Made by a program: the position numbers and the translations under genes. The notes under the pieces were generated by a model that worked only from the letters and a program-made list of their open reading frames with translations, was not told the origin of the DNA and did not search any database. A DNA stretch of 54,815 nucleotides from a virus, in IMG/VR virus record IMGVR_UViG_3300020200_000038, positions 1-54,815 of that record. One strand, given 5' to 3'. Below, one piece after another: positions 1-8,738 of the stretch; position 1 is the stretch's first letter, and every line of letters begins with the position of its first letter.

Positions 1-131
1 GAAAGCTCGGTTGCCCAACCCCCGCTCCCGTCTGTCATTTTTAGGCGCCCAAAATATCCAGTGCCCTTGGGGGTGCCGTCGAGGCGGTACCCGTAGGGAG
101 CATGTTCTGTTACAAGACGGTTAATGGGCAT
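1..131 (-). CDS. N-terminal fragment of a large phage polyvalent/virion protein (runs off the left edge)
   Basis: Read on the minus strand, an ATG at 131 opens a frame that is still open at base 1 (43 codons visible). The visible part contains YGYRLDGTPKGTGYFGRL followed by a WATEL segment. This resembles the N-terminus of very large phage 'polyvalent' proteins, which often start with a G-T-P-K-G-x-G-[YW]-x-G block followed by ATE(L/I)S; that likeness is from memory. It lies 13 bp downstream of the 1354-aa gene in the same direction, so it belongs to the late virion operon. It could be the start of the giant gene cut at the right window edge if the map is circular, but joining the two edges directly gives a one-base frame mismatch and an early stop. 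Confidence 0.6.
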   Translation of the reverse strand, partial: MPINRLVTEHAPYGYRLDGTPKGTGYFGRLKMTDGSGGWATEL

Positions 132-144
132 TCTATTTTCTCTT

Positions 145-3100
145 CTATTCTATATGCTCCAGTTGGTATAGTTGATCAATTATCTTAGCTGCATTGCGCT
201 CTGCTGGTGTAGGTTGATAAGGCTGATCCCCGAAATAATAGTCATTGTTATTCTGCCACCATCCTGGCTCGAACCTCGACCGCCATTGGTTAAGGGTATA
301 AGTACTGTTTTCTCTACTCTTATCGAGACGCTTTTTATACAGCTCCCCAATAGTCTGCGATTCGTGCCACCTGGTGCGCGCCCGTGGATGGATAATACCA
401 TTTCGTTTTTCGTCGACCAGTGCCTGGTCGATGGCTAGTGCCTGGTCGATGGCTTCAGTTATTAGCTCAACCGTACCTGGTGGAGTATTATACCGAATGG
501 GTCTTAGATAAGCGTCTATTGCATCGGCACTCTGGAATTCATTAGGATTCGTATGATGGATCCTGATGCCAGGCAGCCCGCTGTTACTGCTGTTATCGAG
601 ACGCTGTATGAGTCTGGATTCATTCTGCGGATCGATTGCCCACTGTACAGAGGCATCGCGGTCCGCCACGAGGCTCCGGCGGGCCGCCTCCGGCGTAGTG
701 AGATCTAAGTTATCACTATCTTGAATATTAATACTCGGTATGAGAGCAGTATCTAAGAAGAATTGATCTCTATCTTCTGGATCTACTTGTTTTAATATAT
801 TTTCAAAAAGAGCTAAAACCGCCTTATCAACTTGTTCGTTGTCTCCAAGAGCTGAAACCGCGTCTGCAGCCTGGGCGTCACTGATGGGTGATGCCCACTT
901 CAGAAACTTCCCAATCCTATCAGTGACCGATTCAATAATCCCTTGTCCACGTTCTTCCCGTTCTTCTTCATTTGTTATTCCATAGTCAACACTTCGTGCA
1001 ACTGCAGCGTTGCGTGGGGTGTTTGGTCCCCTACTCAACAGGAGTTCGTTCATACGAACCATATCACGTAGAACCTGTGGCTTCGATATGTATTTAGAGA
1101 AAGCACGCCCAGTCATATACACAGCACCGGTGATTACTAAGCCAGTGACACCCCAGTCCGGACCAGCAACCAAGGTCGACCCACCGTGGCCGACCAGATG
1201 GAAACCGGTCATGTATGAGGTGGCCGCTCTCACGCTAATCCCGCTAAGCATAACTCTACGCATTAAGAAGCCACTAACATCACTAGGTATATTTTTATAT
1301 ACAAGTTCACCAGTCTCAAGGAGATACTCTAGATCCTTTACCGTTACCTTTGACCCGGATGACTGTAGCATGTACTCTAGAAAGTTCCGGTTGTTGCTAC
1401 CCGCTCCTGTAGCTAAATTTACACTGGGGTCTAGTCCAAAGGCTTTTCTTACGGCGGCGGGGTTTAGAGTAAATACTTTCTTACCAGCCAGATGAGTGTC
1501 AGTCAGTGTAGGGCTTATGATCTTCTCGAAGAAAGCTCTAGTGGTATTTCGCATTATGCGTTGCTGTATTGTAGCAACAGTAGTCGTAGTATCCACAGCA
1601 TTCTGCACCCACTTATTTAGACCGATTGATGTACCATCATCTAATTTGTTAGCTTGTTCCATAAGCCATGTTCTGTCATTCGTACTTAAATGTAGGTCAT
1701 ATAGAGCTTGCTCGTGTTGTAATGCGTTCGCGTATTGTAACTCCACGTCCGCCTTCGATATAAATTGGCCTTTGTCGTTTGAGGCTTTTTGTATACCCAA
1801 TATAACGTCAGAATTGGGTTGACTGTTAGCTAACTTACGTAGGTCATCTGCAGTAATTGCCCTCTCGACAGATCCGACATCAACCGTCTGAAAGTTTCGC
1901 CACGCTGGTTGTGATTCGAAGTCGATTTCCAGCTGGTTACCGTTGATCTTTCGCACTTGACCGTAGCCGAACCTCTCATGGAACACGCGGCTATCCACCG
2001 CGAGTGGCTGTTTGGTAAAATAGTTAGTTAATCTGGCGCCTATACCGGGAGATACTATACCAAGACTTTGGCCGGTTTTTAACATAACATGCTTTATGTT
2101 TTTAAAGATTTCCGGTGACCCAGCAATAGCAGCAAAGGCTTGTAGCCGGGTTAGATCGAAATGGCCTTTATTTAACAGACTGTCCAGCCAAGTGTCGGGA
2201 TGTAAAAGGGATGATACGTCAAGCTGTTGGTGGGATTTTAGCCAATCGCCCAGATCATCTCCGAACATACTGCCACCAAATCCGGAAGGATAATTTTGGA
2301 CAAGCTTTTCAAGCGGGCCTTCAAATATAGCCTTACCTTGAGCATAAAAAGTATTAGCATCGGCTAATGCCTGTGCTGCCAGAAGGAGCTGTTCCTGTAC
2401 CGAAAGGGCCTTCTTGCCGCCGACCATATAATGCCTAATATTTTTTACCACAGTTGGCATGGGGCGGTCTGATGCACGTATAGCGCTGTCCATAAAACTA
2501 TTTATCGCAGTACGCACGGATTGTTTAAGCTTATAAAGCTCCATATACTCCGGACTTCCATACTGAATCTTTTTCCCTAGTTGGTCGGAAGCGTTAAATA
2601 CGTCATTAATTTCGTTTTGTAATTTCCGTACTTCTATGAAGGTTAATTTCCTAAGCTTACCTGTATTAGGATCGGGTATGATCTTTTTCAACCAGGGCTC
2701 TAGCCATTTTGTGTACGTATCAGGTTTAGCATCCTGCAGGGCTTTAAGTTCTTTATTAATAGCTCCAGTAGGGATTACTTCCTGATCTTTAAGTGCTTTG
2801 TGATTAGCTAGATCCCAAAATCTCTTATATTTGAATGCAGCGGTCTGATGGAATGCTTTCATACCATCTGATATGTTTTGGCTCAGAGCAAGAGTGAGCA
2901 TACCTAGATCTAGATCTGGAGATATATTTTTTAACAGATCTACAGTCTCCTGTCCTACCTGTTGGACAGCTTTTTCATAGGAGTCTCGCATGGGAGCGGA
3001 AAGAATAGGTACCAGGCCAGCTATCTTTCTCCAGTATTTGGGAATCCAGGAATTAGTAGCCATTGTATTAAGCTCAACATTAGTAGCCTCAGCAAGACGG

Positions 3101-4209
3101 ACGACATGCTCAACATCCTTTGGATCGGTACCTATGGTGAGTAGAACTCTATTAAGAAACAGTCGGCCACCCGCGCCGAAACTCCATAATACTACAGCAG
3201 TACCCGCACCATATAGCGTTTCGTTTGCTGCGGTATTTGCGAGAGTTTGTATTTCGGCGCGTATTTCTTGTCCTAGCTGGTTATACCAAGCTACTGCTTT
3301 TGGATCATTGTAATCGATCTCCATTTCACTCCAGTCGTTATACATGTTTTCAAGACCTTTAAGATGCTTCTCGAACCACAGAACGTTATCATGAACTGCT
3401 CTACCGCCCACTGCACCTAAAACATCTCGCGAGAGATCTGGTATAATCCGCCACACACCCCTGGAGCTACCACCATGCCACACTTTCCACAAATGGTTTC
3501 GGACAGCATTACTACCAGCTGTCGCCATCTTAGAAATCCAAACTATCGGAAAGATTTCGTCCATCATCTTTCCGATAGGTTGACCTGCTTCGTACGCCCA
3601 GCCCATCGCCCTGGTCGCGGGCAACGGGCTCTTCGAGGCGGTGCGGGCGGCGGCGTCGATGGCTAGTTTCATCGCCGAGGCGGTAGGTGGGGGTTTAAGT
3701 GGAAACATTATATGGGCAAGCCCGGCTCCTCCCATCTGCGCCAACTCGGCCGAACTGAATAATGGATCCCCCGAGTTCTTTCTGGGCAGTTCCATCATCC
3801 TTATTACTGCTTCGACGTGTTCGAGATTCATATTAAAAGGGTCTATTCCCTCTTTCTGCGCAATCTCCACTGCCCAGTTGGAGTTACTAGTTTCATCCGA
3901 AGATAATGGGATTTGTGCCCATGGGGTCAGTTGAGAGGAATAGAGTTGAAAAAGGGCCAGAACGAAATCGTTAGGAGTTTTACCCAATTTTCTCAGACGG
4001 TGAACGAGGTCGGTCGATGTCATGTTCTCGCTCTCGCTCTTGCGGGTACGGTGCTCAGTCGCGGCACCCCCAACTTTAGCTATGGTTGTTGCCCTCGCTG
4101 TGAGCATGTCGTCCGGCTTGCGCGGGGTATCCGAGGTATCTACTGGTGGGGTATCCGGGGTATCTACTGGTGGGTTATACTTGTTCCACGTCTCCACTAT
4201 GTCAATCAT
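145..4209 (-). CDS. Giant internal virion / DNA-ejection-type protein (1354 aa)
   Basis: A single open frame of 1354 codons. An AAAGG lies about seven bases before the ATG at 4209, which supports the start. The protein is mostly helical. A hydrophobic patch at about residues 1010-1070 (MLSGISVRAATSYMTGFHL onward) could be membrane-active. Size and place, downstream of the fibre and internal protein genes and next to another giant gene, match podovirus internal or ejection proteins that leave the capsid with the DNA; this is inference, as no catalytic domain was recognised. The N-terminus has a degenerate 8-residue PPVDT-type tandem repeat and the C-terminus a six-residue duplication (ALAIDQ). 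Several stretches are near-identical, often antisense, copies of sequence elsewhere in the window (3090-3119, 3163-3233, 4069-4121, 151-174). Confidence 0.7.
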   Translation of the reverse strand: MIDIVETWNKYNPPVDTPDTPPVDTSDTPRKPDDMLTARATTIAKVGGAATEHRTRKSESENMTSTDLVHRLRKLGKTPNDFVLALFQLYSSQLTPWAQIPLSSDETSNSNWAVEIAQKEGIDPFNMNLEHVEAVIRMMELPRKNSGDPLFSSAELAQMGGAGLAHIMFPLKPPPTASAMKLAIDAAARTASKSPLPATRAMGWAYEAGQPIGKMMDEIFPIVWISKMATAGSNAVRNHLWKVWHGGSSRGVWRIIPDLSRDVLGAVGGRAVHDNVLWFEKHLKGLENMYNDWSEMEIDYNDPKAVAWYNQLGQEIRAEIQTLANTAANETLYGAGTAVVLWSFGAGGRLFLNRVLLTIGTDPKDVEHVVRLAEATNVELNTMATNSWIPKYWRKIAGLVPILSAPMRDSYEKAVQQVGQETVDLLKNISPDLDLGMLTLALSQNISDGMKAFHQTAAFKYKRFWDLANHKALKDQEVIPTGAINKELKALQDAKPDTYTKWLEPWLKKIIPDPNTGKLRKLTFIEVRKLQNEINDVFNASDQLGKKIQYGSPEYMELYKLKQSVRTAINSFMDSAIRASDRPMPTVVKNIRHYMVGGKKALSVQEQLLLAAQALADANTFYAQGKAIFEGPLEKLVQNYPSGFGGSMFGDDLGDWLKSHQQLDVSSLLHPDTWLDSLLNKGHFDLTRLQAFAAIAGSPEIFKNIKHVMLKTGQSLGIVSPGIGARLTNYFTKQPLAVDSRVFHERFGYGQVRKINGNQLEIDFESQPAWRNFQTVDVGSVERAITADDLRKLANSQPNSDVILGIQKASNDKGQFISKADVELQYANALQHEQALYDLHLSTNDRTWLMEQANKLDDGTSIGLNKWVQNAVDTTTTVATIQQRIMRNTTRAFFEKIISPTLTDTHLAGKKVFTLNPAAVRKAFGLDPSVNLATGAGSNNRNFLEYMLQSSGSKVTVKDLEYLLETGELVYKNIPSDVSGFLMRRVMLSGISVRAATSYMTGFHLVGHGGSTLVAGPDWGVTGLVITGAVYMTGRAFSKYISKPQVLRDMVRMNELLLSRGPNTPRNAAVARSVDYGITNEEEREERGQGIIESVTDRIGKFLKWASPISDAQAADAVSALGDNEQVDKAVLALFENILKQVDPEDRDQFFLDTALIPSINIQDSDNLDLTTPEAARRSLVADRDASVQWAIDPQNESRLIQRLDNSSNSGLPGIRIHHTNPNEFQSADAIDAYLRPIRYNTPPGTVELITEAIDQALAIDQALVDEKRNGIIHPRARTRWHESQTIGELYKKRLDKSRENSTYTLNQWRSRFEPGWWQNNNDYYFGDQPYQPTPAERNAAKIIDQLYQLEHIE
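151..174. repeat. 24-bp patch shared with the gene at 51612-52046
   Basis: The 24 bases at 151-174 match 51804-51827 in direct orientation with one mismatch. In both genes the patch is read in the same frame on the minus strand, giving QLYQLEHI here and QLYQVEHI there. It forms the extreme C-terminus of the 1354-aa protein but lies mid-protein in the other gene. Confidence 0.75.
419..454. repeat. 18-bp in-frame tandem duplication
   Basis: An 18-base unit occurs twice head to tail (419-436 and 437-454, identical). It adds six residues to the C-terminal part of the 1354-aa protein without shifting the frame. Confidence 0.9.
3090..3119. repeat. 30-bp inverted copy of 52613-52642
   Basis: The plus strand at 3090-3119 is the exact reverse complement of 52613-52642. 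In the right-end giant gene the patch encodes SKTDDMLNIL. Here it is read antisense and encodes part of DPKDVEHVVRLAEA. A related 21-base version (one mismatch) is at 4101-4121 in the same orientation as the 52.6-kb copy. Confidence 0.9.
3163..3233. repeat. Source-like segment of a fold-back duplication (matches 54704-54786 in both orientations)
   Basis: Bases 3179-3210 are the exact reverse complement of 54704-54735. Bases 3163-3175 extend that inverted match across a three-base difference. The adjoining bases 3201-3233 match 54754-54786 exactly in direct orientation (33 bp). The right-end gene therefore holds this segment once forward and once reversed, back to back. Here the sequence is a continuous helical coding stretch, so I take this copy as ancestral; that is inference. 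Confidence 0.9.
4069..4121. repeat. Two adjacent patches copied from or to other genes
   Basis: Bases 4069-4094 match the reverse complement of 6341-6366 at 24 of 26 positions. At 6.35 kb the sense product is RPTLAMVVAL; here the antisense is used and gives a different peptide. Directly adjacent, 4101-4121 matches 52620-52640 with one mismatch. The N-terminal 60 codons of the 1354-aa gene are thus partly a patchwork. Confidence 0.75.
4125..4175. repeat. 24-bp tandem repeat encoding PPVDT(P/S)DT
   Basis: About two near-identical 24-base units near the 5' end of the 1354-aa gene encode a proline-, threonine- and aspartate-rich flexible N-terminal segment. Confidence 0.85.
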
Positions 4210-4246
4210 AGTACAACCTTTGCACTGAATGAATTTAAGTCTGTCA

Positions 4247-6175
4247 TTAGTTATTACCTTCCTGATTTTTTTGTATTATAGAATAAATTTCCTTCTGCAT
4301 CTTATCCCAGGTGGAAAGATTCTGTTCGTCTACAATGTATATAATATCTACTAGGGCACTTGGTGAAATGGAGTTTTCGCCGGCCATGCTTTCAATAATC
4401 TCTACTAGGAACTGTTGTGACTCGGGGGTTATACTGAATAGATCTATCGTGGTGTCCGGCATACTCGTTTGGAGATGGCTGGCAATCAACTTGATGAAGT
4501 TAGGTGGTAATATTGGAGTAAGCGCCGATAGCAACTTTTTATCCCTATCATCATTTTCGTAATTTTCCAAATTTAAATTGAATTCCCGCAAAACTCCACG
4601 CAGACCCGCCAAAGCACTCGTTTTGTCTTGGAATAAATTTACTGCAGCTCTTGCGATCCTCAATTGATCTACGTTTAGTCGTTGACCAAATTGCCGAATA
4701 TTGGCGAGAATAGAAACAATAGCATTTACCATAACCTCTGACTCAGCAATCTTCGTATTAAATTTAACGGTATAGACACCGGTATAATCCTCAATGTTTT
4801 CAATGAGATTATCCCATTCCGTAAGTTCGTGTAAGTATTCGGCTTTTGTTTTGGCGTCCATGGATTCATCATCATTCACGCCCTTACGTACCGCTTCTAT
4901 GATAGCCGTTGCTTCGTTATACTTCTCCTCGACCGATTTATTGTCATCCTCAATACCTAGCCACTCCGCTTGGAAGTTCGTACCGGGGCCCGTGAAAGTA
5001 TCCAGCAGGTTCGCAACTTGAGATACAAACACCTGAGCGGTTTTTTGAACAACTCGCGTCCACCCGGTAGGGATAGTATCGTTGTCAATACCAGCAATAA
5101 GATCATTAACAGTTGATATACCATTTAAAATAGAATCGACCATGGCTTGCTGGTTGCGCGAATACTCCGCATCCACAGGGTTTAGTTCGTCTAGAATACT
5201 AACTGGTACCTCCACGTCAAGATCTAATGGAAACGGACACAAATATGAAGCAGCATCTTTTACTCTGCTACACATCATCTGTGTCCCTTTTTCTACCTTA
5301 AAAATGGTATGCCCGTCTGGTGTATCGGCATTAAACGATGTTCTAAATGCGACAAGCTTGCTCGCATCTAATTGTCGTGGCGGTGTGCCGTATTGACTCG
5401 CAAATTGGGCTAGTTGCATGATAGCTGCTTGAGGTAGTCCCTGGTTGCGCAGGGCTAAAGCGTTGAAAAGTATCCGGAGGTTATTGGTTCCCGATCCCGC
5501 GAAGTTATTGGTTCCCGATCCCGCGAAGTTATTGGTTCCCGATCCCGTCATGGCCGCCGTTACTGCAGCCAAGTCATTAGAACTAAGGTTGCCATTCTTC
5601 CCCAGCTCCGCCATTACATCTTCAAGCATACGGAAAAACAGCTCATCATACGGATCGGACTTTCCTGTGGATTTTGGTAGCCAATTAATTTGATACTCAG
5701 CTATAGCCTGGTAGTCCCCCCGCACCAGCATCGGCCAAAGCTCTTTCTGTTGCGGTATGGGGATGGATGGCCAATTGTCAATCACGAGCTGCCGTATGTT
5801 ATTTGCCATATCGTCGGGGTTGGGGTCAAACTGGATAGCAACTCCCTCATCGTCGCCCGCCGTCGCCGTGAGCCGGTACAAGTCCCCAACAGGTATACCA
5901 TTCAGTGCTGCGTACCAGGCTACCTGCTCCCGAAATTCCCCAGGAATGTGTGAAAGTGCTGGTATATAACTCTTGGCTTTTTCTTGCAGGCCGCGCTGTT
6001 CCGTCTCCTCTTTGAACTTATTTTTCTCCTTCTCTATGATCAGTGCCGTCCGAATATCAGCAGCTTCCTCCTCAGCGGCCTGAAGCTTAGCTTGTTCTGC
6101 TGCACGCTGTTCTTCACGCTGCGTATTAGCAGCATTTAGAAAACCTGTTCCAAATCCAAGTAGAAAACTAGACAT
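4247..6175 (-). CDS. Internal virion protein, coiled-coil N-terminus (642 aa)
   Basis: The ATG at 6175 overlaps the end of the upstream gene by eight bases, suggesting translational coupling. Residues ~15-60 are rich in E, Q, K and A and form a long helix or coiled coil (REEQRAAEQAKLQAAEEEAA). The rest is mostly acidic and helical, and I recognise no enzymatic motif. It is followed by the 1354-aa gene, an arrangement seen in podovirus internal/ejection clusters, which is the basis for the call. Near residue 220 there are three tandem copies of an eight-residue unit (GSGTNNFA). A general virion structural role is the main alternative. Confidence 0.6.
   Translation of the reverse strand: MSSFLLGFGTGFLNAANTQREEQRAAEQAKLQAAEEEAADIRTALIIEKEKNKFKEETEQRGLQEKAKSYIPALSHIPGEFREQVAWYAALNGIPVGDLYRLTATAGDDEGVAIQFDPNPDDMANNIRQLVIDNWPSIPIPQQKELWPMLVRGDYQAIAEYQINWLPKSTGKSDPYDELFFRMLEDVMAELGKNGNLSSNDLAAVTAAMTGSGTNNFAGSGTNNFAGSGTNNLRILFNALALRNQGLPQAAIMQLAQFASQYGTPPRQLDASKLVAFRTSFNADTPDGHTIFKVEKGTQMMCSRVKDAASYLCPFPLDLDVEVPVSILDELNPVDAEYSRNQQAMVDSILNGISTVNDLIAGIDNDTIPTGWTRVVQKTAQVFVSQVANLLDTFTGPGTNFQAEWLGIEDDNKSVEEKYNEATAIIEAVRKGVNDDESMDAKTKAEYLHELTEWDNLIENIEDYTGVYTVKFNTKIAESEVMVNAIVSILANIRQFGQRLNVDQLRIARAAVNLFQDKTSALAGLRGVLREFNLNLENYENDDRDKKLLSALTPILPPNFIKLIASHLQTSMPDTTIDLFSITPESQQFLVEIIESMAGENSISPSALVDIIYIVDEQNLSTWDKMQKEIYSIIQKNQEGNN
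5481..5547. repeat. 24-bp tandem repeat (2.8 copies)
   Basis: Units at 5481-5504 and 5505-5528 are identical and a third partial copy follows to 5547. All keep the reading frame of the 642-aa gene and add GSGTNNFA blocks. Confidence 0.95.
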
Positions 6176-6806
6176 TTTCAGGGCGCTCCATAATACTTAG
6201 TTTTTCAGACTTTTTAGAAGGGGGCGGTACAGGGCGATAGGGTGTAGAGCTAAGAGTCATTCTAGCTCCCATAATAGCAGCCTCATTTCCACGCTTCTTC
6301 AAGCCAATTTTCATATTTTTAATATCGGCAGCCTTGCCCAGAGCAACAACCATAGCTAGAGTTGGGCGAGCCATTAATAGAGCTACATCTGGAGTCCACT
6401 TTCCTCCAGCAAAGCCTGCGAATAATACAGTTTTAGTAATAGCTTCAGCTGGTACACCGTGCTTAAGTAGTGTTAAGAGTTTTGTTATATGGGGCTTCGT
6501 TAGTAACTGACCATACGTGTAATTTAATGCTTTACGAACGTCTGTAAACTGTGGGGGATGTTCCCAAGCAGCATTACCAGGGCTATCTGTTAGTGACTGT
6601 CCAGGAATAGCTGCATTGAACTCATTAAAATTGTTGAGCTCCGGTAGATTGAGATTCTGTAGCCGATCACTATCCATTCTCTTTATACCCGGCCTTGTCC
6701 AGGGTCCAGGCTTACCAATGCGTATTACAGAAGGTTCACTACTGTGTGGCCTGTTTGTTCGGCGATGGCCACCCCCAAGAGTATTAGTTTCTGATTCGAT
6801 TAGCAT
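6168..6806 (-). CDS. Virion-cluster protein of unknown function (212 aa)
   Basis: The ATG at 6806 follows the stop of a tiny upstream frame with no gap. The N-terminal third is polar and proline-rich. The middle (residues ~105-165) is helical with hydrophobic runs, including KTVLFAGFAGG and RPTLAMVVAL. The C-terminus is basic and proline-rich. I do not recognise the family. Its position between fibre-side genes and giant internal proteins suggests an internal or tail-associated virion component. The DNA encoding RPTLAMVVAL recurs in inverted orientation inside the 1354-aa gene at 4069-4094. Confidence 0.6.
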   Translation of the reverse strand: MLIESETNTLGGGHRRTNRPHSSEPSVIRIGKPGPWTRPGIKRMDSDRLQNLNLPELNNFNEFNAAIPGQSLTDSPGNAAWEHPPQFTDVRKALNYTYGQLLTKPHITKLLTLLKHGVPAEAITKTVLFAGFAGGKWTPDVALLMARPTLAMVVALGKAADIKNMKIGLKKRGNEAAIMGARMTLSSTPYRPVPPPSKKSEKLSIMERPENV

Positions 6807-6914
6807 TTATACACTTCTCCCTAATGAATTCTGTATTATGTTTACCTGATGCATTGTGATTATCCATATTGATCGTCGATTAATAAAGCTGTTGAGTCCT
6901 ATGTTTGTACTCAT
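6807..6914 (-). CDS. Possible tiny ORF (35 aa)
   Basis: A frame starting at the ATG at 6914, just behind a GGAG (spacing only three bases), runs 35 codons and ends one base before the next ATG. It overlaps the 3' end of the 117-aa gene by 35 bases. It fills what would otherwise be a 73-base gap in a tightly packed operon. The short spacing and lack of recognisable composition make it doubtful. Confidence 0.25.
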   Translation of the reverse strand: MSTNIGLNSFINRRSIWIITMHQVNIIQNSLGRSV

Positions 6915-7233
6915 ATTCTCCTGCAAGAATCGATAGTCGAGCTTTCCATTCCGCATATATTCTTTCAATATCAACTGACGGAGAAATACCTTTTTCCATT
7001 CCCCCGGTGATTGATCCTGGTTCAAACGATGCATAAAGGTTTAGTGGGATTACGGATGTGCGTAACCCTCTCCGATCCCTACGATTCATAATACTCGGAG
7101 ATTGTGACCTCTTGTCTAGGGTTGCAATACCAGCCTTGCCTATATTCTTGAAAATACTGTCCCCGTCAAAGATATCAACGACAGACTTAATCGTATCAGT
7201 TAGAAAATCAAAAGCTGTAGAGAATAATGACAT
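6880..7233 (-). CDS. Small virion-cluster protein (117 aa), unknown
   Basis: The frame opens at 7233, 18 bp after the stop of the 463-aa gene. The N-terminus is amphipathic (MSLFSTAFDFLTDTIKSV), followed by a basic, arginine-rich middle (NRRDRRGLRTS). Such small proteins are common in the ejection or tail cluster of podoviruses. No family was recognised. Confidence 0.6.
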   Translation of the reverse strand: MSLFSTAFDFLTDTIKSVVDIFDGDSIFKNIGKAGIATLDKRSQSPSIMNRRDRRGLRTSVIPLNLYASFEPGSITGGMEKGISPSVDIERIYAEWKARLSILAGEYEYKHRTQQLY

Positions 7234-7251
7234 GGTTATTTCCCGTTTGTG

Positions 7252-8643
7252 CTACTTACTGCCAAATAATAAATTAAAGGCAAATTGTCCAAGCATTTCG
7301 AAAAACACTTGTTTATTTTGCTTATCTAGAAAATCAAACTCAAAATCTCTTTCAATAGCTGCCATGGTAATGTTTTGGGCACGATTCTTGTTATTCTCGG
7401 ATGTCATAATAGCCCATGAAGCTTCATCCCTGAACTGTTGCCAGATATTGGCTAGTGCTTGTGTTGAAAGATTATAGAGATTTTCTACATTAGCAGCATT
7501 GGCTGCATTAACAGCGGCCGTATCAGCTGTATTGATAGCTCTACGCCAAGCAGTATTACTTTGATCAATTACTAGTTGATTTGATGTATTAAATTGCTCA
7601 CGAGTAGTAGCTAAATTACTATTAAATTGGGCTAGAGCATCAGCTTGTTGAGCATTAAATTGCGCCATACCTGTTTGCATTTGTGCGTTCTGTGTGGAGA
7701 TGGTAGATGCTAGATTTGTGAAGAATTGGTCGTGCTGTTGTTGGTTAGCAGCATTGAACTGCCTAGCAGCATTCAGTGCAGCTTGATCTGACAGAAGGGT
7801 CTGAGAGATAGCCTGCATATTGATCATGGCAGCTTGTTGGCTATTGTTAAGATTAGACACATCCATATCAAAAAACTTTTGAGCATTTAGAACAGCAGCT
7901 TGTTGTTTATTAGTAAGATTTTGTATATCCAGTTGAGCCAAAGAACTTGCTCTTAACATAGCTACTTGCTGTTTGTTAGTGAGATTGGCCAATGTCATAG
8001 TTTCGAAGAGTTTGGCATCTTGTTGTGCTATAGGGAGGGCGGCTTGCATAATAGCCATACTAACAGCTTCACCGGCCATTGTACTAGCTGATACTCCACG
8101 AGCAGCCATACTAGCTTCGGCTTCTCTAATTGCTCCAGCAGCCCATCCAGGATACTCCCCAGGAACGAAATTCATCAACTGCTCATATTGATAACGAACC
8201 AGTGAACGAGGATCAACTTCTGCTTGAACAGCTTGTCCAATACCACCAGCAGCATCAAATGCCTCTAGTGTTTGTGCTGTTTGTGCCTGAACCTTAGAAG
8301 AATCTGTCACTTGTTTTTGGGCGGCCTGCACCTGTGGTGTTTGGTCGACTACAGCACTAGCAGTATATCCCGTAGGTTGGGTTTGAAATGGTAGTTGTGC
8401 TTTTACAGCTGTTCCGGGAGATGGGGAAACTTGATATGCTAATGGATTAATAGGCTGTTGTTGCATTAATTCTTCTGGTCGGAGCTGCGTAAAGACAGGA
8501 ACCGCAGCAGTCCCAGCAGGCAGTGCTGGGGAGTTAACCAACTCGCCCATCTGATCTAATACAGATACTTTATTTGGGTTTTGATTTGGGTCTTGATTTG
8601 GGTCTTGTTGATTAATAATTGTGTTAACATTAGGAATTGTCAT
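7252..8643 (-). CDS. Gln/Ala-rich helical virion protein (463 aa)
   Basis: The first ~30 residues contain a short tandem QDPNQ-type repeat. After a Pro/Gln-rich region (to ~residue 130) comes a long helical part with repeated units of the kind NLTNKQQ(A/V)A(M/V)L (residues ~220-300), then more A/Q/N-rich helix to the end. This suggests an extended coiled-coil rod. It sits between the fibre genes and the internal protein cluster in the late operon. Proteins with NKQQAA-type repeats occur in marine podoviruses as predicted tail or internal proteins (family knowledge). No catalytic motif is visible. Confidence 0.65.
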   Translation of the reverse strand: MTIPNVNTIINQQDPNQDPNQNPNKVSVLDQMGELVNSPALPAGTAAVPVFTQLRPEELMQQQPINPLAYQVSPSPGTAVKAQLPFQTQPTGYTASAVVDQTPQVQAAQKQVTDSSKVQAQTAQTLEAFDAAGGIGQAVQAEVDPRSLVRYQYEQLMNFVPGEYPGWAAGAIREAEASMAARGVSASTMAGEAVSMAIMQAALPIAQQDAKLFETMTLANLTNKQQVAMLRASSLAQLDIQNLTNKQQAAVLNAQKFFDMDVSNLNNSQQAAMINMQAISQTLLSDQAALNAARQFNAANQQQHDQFFTNLASTISTQNAQMQTGMAQFNAQQADALAQFNSNLATTREQFNTSNQLVIDQSNTAWRRAINTADTAAVNAANAANVENLYNLSTQALANIWQQFRDEASWAIMTSENNKNRAQNITMAAIERDFEFDFLDKQNKQVFFEMLGQFAFNLLFGSK

Positions 8644-8738
8644 TAGTTTTTATCCATTATTAATATCGTATTCCAGCACCGTCGAAACTTACGACAGCAA
8701 TGCATCCAACCCCAACGATGGTCTCAAGGGTTTTCTAC

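Noticed and set aside
172-438. Plus-strand ORFs inside the giant minus genes (for example 1010-1495, 3641-3934)
   Set aside because: They lie antisense to a long open gene, lack ribosome binding sites and have non-protein-like composition. They are by-products of the minus frames.
6807-7034. 75-codon minus frame overlapping the 117-aa gene
   Set aside because: It overlaps most of its length with a better gene; only its last 35 codons, with a GGAG, were kept as a weak candidate.
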